DNA of 64,000 nucleotides, taken from assembly GCA_021234155.1 (NCBI GenBank), contig JAJEKV010000072.1, positions 6,243,676-6,307,675 on the forward strand, in the 5' to 3' direction. How positions within the stretch are numbered: the first letter of the stretch is position 1; the number at the start of each line of letters is the position of its first letter. Below are positions 58,391 through 64,000 of this stretch, in pieces. The translations under genes were made by a program, and so were the position numbers. The notes under the pieces are model-generated. The model searched no databases. It saw only the letters and a list, made by a program, of their open reading frames with translations, and was not told where the DNA came from. This DNA comes from Isoetes taiwanensis. Its lineage: Eukaryota; Streptophyta; Lycopodiopsida; Isoetales; Isoetaceae.

Positions 58391-59722
58391 ACAATAGCAC
58401 TTTCAAACCAAACGCTCCCAGTAGGGCATTTCTCCATTGTGCCCGTCAATGCGGTCTTCGGCATGGGCACTGTAAAAAAAAGATATTACATAAAAGTTTT
58501 TAAAATCAAAACATGTACCGACTTCCAACTAGGCATAAATAAAGCATAGTAAGGGTACGAAGACAAATAACGTATAACATAGAACTTAATTTGCCATTTC
58601 AAGTGCAAGCTCTGCCTCAACCTCTCTCTCCAAGCAATGAATATTTCACTTGTCACAACCACACTATGTGGTTCAACGACTGGCTCAGATGATTGTATTA
58701 TCACAATGAGTAAAAAATGACAAATGATAGCTGAATGCCTAAATTTTTACTCATCAAGAACAACTTGTCTTGACCTTATGCCTTGACAACCTCATCTTGA
58801 TGATCCAAACTACCTACATTTTGAGCATGCTTCTTAGAAAGTTACTCTTTGGCTGATTGGGCTAGCCTAAACATCATGAAATGCCAAGATTTTCTATCTT
58901 CTGCCATGATGCGCCGATATGCCACATTAAAAGCCAGCAGGTCAAATAACGAGAAAAGCTTCTCCGATTCATCACAAACTTCAAGTATTATGCAAGGATG
59001 TTCACCGGATTTTTATGTAACCTATCTTGTATGCCTGCAGGGGAGGGGTTTTCTTGACCCATTTACCATTTATGTACATGTATGTTCAATAGGGGGTCTT
59101 TTCTTAGAGTTTTTGGCACTAGGCTATCCTAGGTAGATTTTTTTCGAAAGGGGTCAAATTTAGCTTCTTAAAAATTCGTATACGGGTTACATATGAGTGC
59201 ATCCCCCTTGCAACTTCTTCCTTTTCTTCAGGTTACATATGAGTGCATCCCATTGCAACTTCTTCCTTTTCTTCAACCTTGTTGTTTTCAATAACAGGCA
59301 TTCTACCCTGCAAGTATATATCAACTGAATGAGATACAAAGAGTCACATGCAGAACACACAACACAAGGAATGGGCAATTTAAACTTGACAATAGCACTT
59401 TCAAACCAATATCTCCCAGTATGGCATTTCTCCATTGTGCCCATCAGTGCGGTCGGCATGGACCTGTGTAATAAAGATATTAGTTAAAACGTTTTTAAAA
59501 TCAAAATATATACCAGCTTTCAACCCGGTAAAGGGGAGCATAGTAAAGAATGCGAAGACAATTGACATAGAAAGTAATTTGCCCATTCAAGTGCAAGCTT
59601 TGCCTCAACTTCTCTCTCAAACAATGAATGTTTCATTTGTCACAACCTCACCATGTGGTTCAACTTAGAAGGCAATAGATCATATTATCACTATGAGTCA
59701 AAATGACAAATGACATCACCGA
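58391..59722. repeat. Pair of ~335-bp direct repeats, 1 kb apart
   Basis: 58391-58733 and 59389-59722 align along their length (ACAATAGCACTTTCAAACCA, GGCATTTCTCCATTGTGCCC, TTTAAAATCAAAA, GTGCAAGCT(C/T)TGCCTCAAC, CAATGAAT(A/G)TTTCA(C/T)TTGTC). Divergence is around 15%. The 655 bp between them contain a minus-strand-like VVVTSEIFIAWRE patch only. Borders do not fit TG...CA LTRs, so a segmental duplication is likelier. Confidence 0.75.
59184..59278. repeat. 47-bp tandem duplication
   Basis: GGTTACATATGAGTGCATCC...TTGCAACTTCTTCCTTTTCT occurs at 59184 and 59231. Confidence 0.9.
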
Positions 59723-59799
59723 CCCCAAGTTTTGGTCCCTTTGTTGAAAACTCTAGTTTTTCTAGGTCCACATGTACTTTATTCGGAGGTCACAAAAAG

Positions 59800-60080
59800 T
59801 CTACATGCGGATCTGTGGTGGTGTGGTTTTATTGATTGGTGGTGTTTTTAAGTGGGCGAGGGCGTTCCTTTGTTGTTTTAAGGAGGCTGTGGTTTTTGTG
59901 TTTTAGGAGGTGTGATTCTTTAAGGATATATGCTTTTTTCTTAAAATAACTATGGTTTTTGTTTTTTGAGGTGGAGTTGTTTTTAAGAAGGTGTAGTTTT
60001 GTAGGTGTGGTTTATAAGTGTAGTTTTTAAGGAGGTGTCGTTTCAGGAAGTATGCTTCTCTAAAGTGATATGATTTCTTA
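59800..60080. repeat. Degenerate AGGAGGTGTGGTTTTTAA minisatellite
   Basis: GGTGTGGTTTT, AGGAGGCTGTGGTTTTTGTG, AGGAGGTGTGATTCTTTAAG and AAGGAGGTGTCGTTTCAGG units recur every 20-30 bases, strongly biased to G and T on the plus strand. Confidence 0.7.
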
Positions 60081-60517
60081 AGGTTTTATAGATAATTTTG
60101 TAAGCACCACCATACAATCATTGCCCTACTCTCATCCATATGACTCACCATGAAATATCCATGTTGTCATTACATCCCTTGTGTCAAAATGTTCTCATCC
60201 ATATGAAGATCCCAAATTGAATTGAGTTGAATTGAACATTAACATCCATGCGGACTAACAAGTCTACCAGACCCAATTACCTCCATGGTGGGGAAGTCGG
60301 CCATCCATCGCCAGATGTTGACCTGAAACCTGGCACTTGGATCAACCTTAGTGGATTTTACTTGGTTAAAACCTTCAGGTTGCTTAAGGCAACCAATCTT
60401 TGTGCAAAATTTGCAAAATGGCATCAATTACATTAGGATCCCTAAAGCAAAATGAGGTAGTTACACTTAGATCTGAATATCCCGAGCTGTGCAAATCTTT
60501 TTAATTTGGAGGACCAA

Positions 60518-60800
60518 TCAGAGAAAAGTTGTGGCGAGATGTGGGAAAAAAATTCGCTCAACTTGGATATGGGATGATTCAGAAAATCGGGTTCAAAGTT
60601 GGAAGAAAATTTGGCCAGTGCATTTCCCTGAGACAAAACAAGGTCTGCACACTCAAATCATGATATCTCATGTTTTACTAGCATTTTTGGATTATCTTTG
60701 AAATATCTATCAGAGAAAAGTTGTAGGAACATGTGGGAAAAATTTTGGCTTGATTTAGACTTGGATGATGGAGAAAAATGAGTTCAAAGTGGATCAAAGA
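60518..60800. repeat. ~191-bp diverged tandem duplication
   Basis: ATCAGAGAAAAGTTGT...ATGTGGGAAAAA...GAT(G/T)...GAGTTCAAAG recurs at 60518 and 60709. Similar wording is common in plant LTR regions, but no LTR was delimited. Confidence 0.6.
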
Positions 60801-60847
60801 TTCTGTCAGTGAACTATCATAGAAAACCATATTACTGTTATTTTATT

Positions 60848-61150
60848 CTATGCTTGAAATGTTGATGCATCATCGGATAATAATGCATTAACCCCCTCAA
60901 TCTCTTCCTCGTCCTCCTCTTTTACATCCATTGCTTTCAAGCATCTTTCTCTATGGTCCAAAACAGCAAGCATATATGCCCCAATCACACCCCCAGGGTA
61001 GTCAAAAAATTCAGCAAGTGTATAAGCTTTCATACCATGTTTAGCACGCAATGTGGCATATGATGAACAGTGAAGTAGCACATGTGCCTCATCCTCTACA
61101 AAACCCGCTCCTCACATGTTTGAAGCCCTCCGTGACAAAAAACCGATCAG
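60848..61150 (-). mobile_element. C-terminal fragment of a LINE-type reverse transcriptase
   Basis: The minus strand reads GFVEDEAHVLLHCSSYATLR then AKHGMKAYTLAEFFDYPGGV, IGAYMLAVLDHRERCLKAMD, an acidic DVKEEDEEEIE tail and a stop at 60848. The pattern VEDEAHxLLHCxxYxxLR is the zinc-finger-like C-terminal region (zf-RVT-type) that follows the reverse transcriptase of many non-LTR retrotransposons. Upstream, frame-shifted wording (LRTSDRFFVTEGFKH) continues to about 61150. The polymerase domain itself is absent, consistent with 5' truncation or decay. The assignment rests on a short motif. Confidence 0.45.
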
Positions 61151-61700
61151 AGGTCTTCAAGGTGTTTTCTCATTTGTATGCTCATAAAACATGTATTTCT
61201 ATTCTCTTCTCTATTAGACTTGTCCTTATCCTTCTGCCATCCTTGTTCCATGCCGAGCACCAAAAATCTCTTCAGGCCAATCCTCATAAAGTCATGGTAT
61301 CAAGTGCTCTATTGTTTTGAAGTAGCAATTTTGAGTGATTGTAAAAACATGACTTCGAAGTATCATTTAAGCCACTTCACCCTCCGGCCATAGAGGGCAA
61401 CCCTCCATGCGCAGCACCTTGTTTTTGTCAAACTAAGGACAAATTGCTCATAACTTCTTCTCTTCCTTTGGTGCAACTATTGACTATACAAGCTTTGTAC
61501 CTTCAATGGTTCTGGCAACCCATGCATGTGACGTGTACAACCCTCATCTTTGTATTCAATTATGTAGCCACTTTACATACTGCCAATTCTACGAAATGCT
61601 CATCTTCCTTCTCCTACTGCTCTCTTCACTCCTTCTCAAATACATCGATGTATTATAAGTGTGTCTACAATTTCATGGTTGTCACATGGAACCGTGCTTA

Positions 61701-61730
61701 TGCCCGGCAACGCCGGGCACCCATTACTAG
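61701..61730 (+). mobile_element. Helitron 3' terminus (plus strand)
   Basis: TGCCCGGCAACGCCGGGCA (8-bp perfect stem), CCCATTA, CTAG at 61727-61730, followed by T. It has the same architecture and loop as the end at 56591. The body extends to the left; no separate 5' end was found between 56592 and 61700. Confidence 0.7.
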
Positions 61731-61862
61731 TGACCATTAAAACATAATATTCTATGGTATTACTTGGACCTTTGGTTGTTTGAGCTATGAGCTTCATAAA
61801 CATAAGTGTGCTTCAACACTTTTAATTGTTAAAGATCTAGTGAAGTTGTTTTGACATTTGAA

Positions 61863-61935
61863 TGGTGAAAGAAGATTGATTCAATAATTCTTCTTGAAGT
61901 GGTTGAATTGTATTAACAAGTGTTTAAATTTCTCA
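61863..61935 (+). repeat. Copia LTR 3' edge, second copy
   Basis: 73 bases match 6463-6535 without mismatch, ending at the same LTR terminus (TTTCTCA). No primer-binding site follows, so this is the end of a solo LTR or a small LTR fragment of the same family. Confidence 0.85.
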
Positions 61936-61936
61936 C

Positions 61937-62847
61937 GGCCATGGAGGGCAACCCTTCGTGCGCAACACCTTGTTTCCCTTAGTGTCTTTTTGAGGAAAAA
62001 AAAACATTGGTCTCTCTCTCTATGCCGTCATAGGCACAACACTTTTTAAAAATTGTCTTTGCTTATGCCACCATGGGCACATCTCTTTTTTTCATTTTCC
62101 TGTTTTTCTTTTGGAACGAAAATTGGTTTTTGCCTATGTAAGTATAGGCACAAATATAATGTCTGTTTCTAGAAGCATCTACACTCTCCTACATTTTATT
62201 TTATCATGTCTTTTGGTTGTATCATTAAATACGGAAGGTTTTAGCTAGACTCGTCATTGTTGCCTTGGCTTTATTTGCACCTGAGCCACCACTGCATAAC
62301 TTGCAGACCATATACCCCCTCAAAAAGAAAGAAAAAGCGGAACGACGATTTCTAGATAACTTGTTTGCTGCTCTTGTACATCATGTTGCGTTTTGTAGTT
62401 TAGATCTTTTTTGTCTAATCAAGGTGCTATGCGCGCATAGGCTTATGTTATTTTTATCGTACGAATGACATGTTTGACAACCTTGTTTGCGCTTTTTATA
62501 ATGATGTGTATAAATTAATGTCATCATGTCTTACAAAAAACCTTCATATGAACTTTTCAAAGTGTGGTTCTTATATCATTTATGTACTCTATTTCTTTTT
62601 ATCTAGTTTTCTAAAAGAAGCTAAATTTGTTAAAATTATTTTAGTAAAATGACCCTTCAAATGGAAATTTTATTTTAAAATATGTTAATTTTCTTCTTTT
62701 GACCCCTCCAAAATAGCACCACACTCCTACGAAATAGGGCCTTTTTTAAAGTTTGAGGCCAAAACTAGCATATTTTAGGGAATCTTAGGGAATATTCTTT
62801 TATTAGTGCAACTACAGGTCATTAGTGCATTTGCTAGGTCACCTTGT
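61937..62847 (+). mobile_element. Right part of a second TIR element of the 38-kb family
   Basis: 62815-62847 matches the right terminus of the 38-42 kb element over 33 bases with one difference (CAGGTCATTAGTGC(G/A)TTTGC...CACCTTGT). The preceding sequence shares TTTTAGGGAATCTT...GATTCTTTT-like wording and palindromes of the same type: CTATGCCGTCATAGG (62020), CCTATGTAAGTATAGGC (62133) and CTATGCGCGCATAGG (62427). The left terminus was not found; the left limit given is a guess. Confidence 0.55.
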
Positions 62848-62964
62848 TTATAGCCTAGATCAAAGCCTACCGCCATATCACACGAACATCCAGGAAGAAA
62901 CTGGATCAAACCCTCACGCCATCGGCTTTCATGGGTAATTTCAATAAAATTTTTTTAAGTTTAT

Positions 62965-63090
62965 AAAAATGGTTTATAAGTTTCTACGGGGGTAAATACC
63001 TCGGCTACCGGGGCTCTCTGCCTTCGCCCTCGCCCTCCCTATTTGGCTGGCGGTATTTATCCCGTAAAACCTATAAACAATTTTTATATA
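62965..63090. repeat. ~40-bp imperfect inverted repeat
   Basis: TATAAAAATGGTTTATAAGT...TACGGGGGTAAATACC pairs with GGTATTTATCCCGTAAAACC...TATAAACAATTTTTATA around a GC-rich ~50-base centre. Confidence 0.65.
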
Positions 63091-63377
63091 ATACGTGAAA
63101 ACAATTTAATTGACCATTCACCGGAGGAGGTTATCCACATGGATTAAAACCCTAATAGGGCAAATTTATACATGTATACGCCAAGTTCAGGGAATGCTTT
63201 CTTGAAATCTTGTTTTCCACGTTCTTTATCCCATTTATTTTAGGCGCAATATGAGAAAGCGGGTTGAAGCTTGCTCATGATGCTCTGAGGGTTTACAAAG
63301 ATTTTTTCGGTGCTTGGCGGTCCCGGTGATGGAGTAACGACCTCCGATATTTAGCATCATGGGTACGCTTCGCTATG

Positions 63378-63620
63378 TTAACCGTTGCTAAAAGCGACCT
63401 TGGGGTATGCCAATTTTGACATGATTTTTGCCATCATAGCTTTTTGATGATAAGAAACTTCATCTTGTTTGCTCGTTATATTCCTTACCTTTGTTACCTG
63501 GCGCGGTTTATCGCTTCGAGCCTTGTAAAGGTTCTTGGTTTTGAAACTTTTATTGTAAAGTTGTTTATAGTTCGTCACGGGAAGAAAGCTAGGTAATCGT
63601 TTGAGTCCATAGAGTATCTT
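63378..63620 (-). CDS. Hypothetical lysine-rich fragment
   Basis: The minus strand is open through LKRLPSFLPVTNYKQLYNKS, FKTKNLYKARSDKPRQVTKV, RNITSKQDEVSYHQKAMMAK and IMSKLAYPKVAF to a stop at 63378. Composition is basic and gene-like, but no start codon is convincing because a TRIM element begins at 63622 just upstream. It could be an exon interrupted by that insertion. Not recognised. Confidence 0.25.
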   Translation of the reverse strand, partial: KILYGLKRLPSFLPVTNYKQLYNKSFKTKNLYKARSDKPRQVTKVRNITSKQDEVSYHQKAMMAKIMSKLAYPKVAFSNG

Positions 63621-63621
63621 A

Positions 63622-64000
63622 TGTTGGAATGTTGGAGCATGTGTAATGGGCACACATGAAGAATGACTTCAGTGGAGGAGTGCCGAAAGCCCATCAAAGG
63701 GCCGTGCTTCGGTGGTAGAGTACTTGGCTTGCAAGCAAAAGAGGTCTGGGTTCGATCCCCACTGTCCACCCAATCATAGGAGACTCATTTCTCAACATGG
63801 TATCAAGCCATGGTCCCAAGTTGAGGGTGCTTAACCGCCCGGGATAATCCCGATGGTGAAGGGGTGAGAATGAGCAAAAGCTTGGCGATGGAAAGCCCAA
63901 CTCCTGATGGTGGAGTTGCAGGGAGGGAACATGTGGATTGTGGTGAAGGGCTGGAATGGATTGGTGTGCCCATTAAGGGGAATGTTGGAATGTTGGAGCA
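63622..64000 (+). mobile_element. TRIM (miniature LTR retrotransposon), cut by the window end
   Basis: The 5' LTR is 63622-63797 (176 bp, TGTTG...CAACA). A primer-binding site TGGTATCAAGCC starts at 63798, directly after it. A non-coding internal region of 185 bp follows, and a purine-rich stretch (ATTAAGGGGAA) precedes the 3' LTR, which starts at 63983. Its visible 18 bases equal the first 18 of the 5' LTR. There is no gag or pol, so it is a non-autonomous TRIM. As far as visible it looks whole. Predicted full size is about 540 bp. Confidence 0.8.
63699..63770 (+). repeat. tRNA-like sequence inside the TRIM LTR
   Basis: GGTGGTAGAGTACTTGG resembles a tRNA D-arm/A box. A TTGGCTTGCAAGC anticodon-arm-like stretch (TGC in the anticodon place, Ala-like) and GGTTCGATCCC at 63749-63759 (perfect B box) follow in tRNA spacing. 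The acceptor and anticodon stems pair poorly, so it is not a functional tRNA. Confidence 0.7.

Larger units (their letters stand above)
61386..61985. repeat. GGCCATxGAGGGCAACCC direct repeat pair
   Basis: GGCCATAGAGGGCAACCCTC...GCGCAGCACCTTGTTT at 61386 recurs as GGCCATGGAGGGCAACCCTT...GCGCAACACCTTGTTT at 61937. Between them lie the Helitron end (61730) and a copia LTR edge (61935). Confidence 0.7.

Noticed and set aside
58391-59722. LTR retrotransposon with 335-bp LTRs
   Set aside because: No TG...CA ends, no primer-binding site or purine tract at the inner borders, and no retroelement coding sequence between.
63699-63770. A functional tRNA-Ala gene
   Set aside because: The B box is perfect, but acceptor and anticodon stems pair poorly and the sequence lies inside an LTR with clear borders.

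Overview
The window is nuclear DNA from a land plant with a large, repeat-rich genome. No bacterial signals were found: there are no operons and no consistent ribosome binding sites, coding stretches are short and interrupted by plausible GT-AG introns, and most of the sequence is mobile-element debris. The best lineage clue is a decayed PLS-class pentatricopeptide repeat (PPR) gene at 30.5-32.3 kb whose wording resembles fern and moss PPR editing factors. A fern or other non-seed plant is my best guess; this is inference only.

Layout. 0-2.5 kb: an ORF with a retrotransposon-type CCHC zinc knuckle and a protease-like stretch, then a Helitron 3' terminus on the minus strand. 5.85-11 kb: a broken Ty1/copia element. 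11.8-13 kb and 19-20 kb: two almost pure pyrimidine tracts bordered by palindromic GGAAACCCTTCC motifs. 16.5 kb: a SINE-like repeat with an inverted partner at 53 kb. 21.5-29 kb: scattered minus-strand coding remnants of an unidentified protein, with clusters of GCGTG/CACGC motifs. 29.15 kb: a second minus-strand Helitron terminus lying 2 bp from a TATA box. 30.5-34.7 kb: the PPR pseudogene, an unidentified multi-exon gene and a duplicated coiled-coil exon. 35.06-35.59 kb: a 527-bp near-perfect hairpin. 36.0-36.35 kb: an exon encoding an acidic protein.

36.8-43.9 kb: a large transposase-like gene (DUF7869-like), split by a 4.17-kb element with 33-bp terminal inverted repeats (TIRs) and many CTATGCGCGCATAG-type palindromes. 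A second copy of that terminus lies at 62.8 kb. 44-49 kb: two eroded multi-exon genes of unknown function and a tandem duplication. 53.37-56.59 kb: a Helitron with recognisable 5' and 3' ends that carries exon fragments, one of them paralogous to the gene at 33 kb. 57-61 kb: duplications, a LINE reverse-transcriptase tail, and a further Helitron 3' end at 61.73 kb. 63.6 kb to the window end: a miniature LTR retrotransposon (TRIM) whose LTR contains a tRNA-like sequence.

No gene in the window looks clearly intact and functional. The interest lies in the elements and how they nest: four Helitron 3' ends sharing one hairpin, a TIR family with palindromic arrays sitting inside another transposase gene, and a TRIM with an internal Pol III-type promoter. 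Names and family assignments come from reading the sequence; no database search was run.
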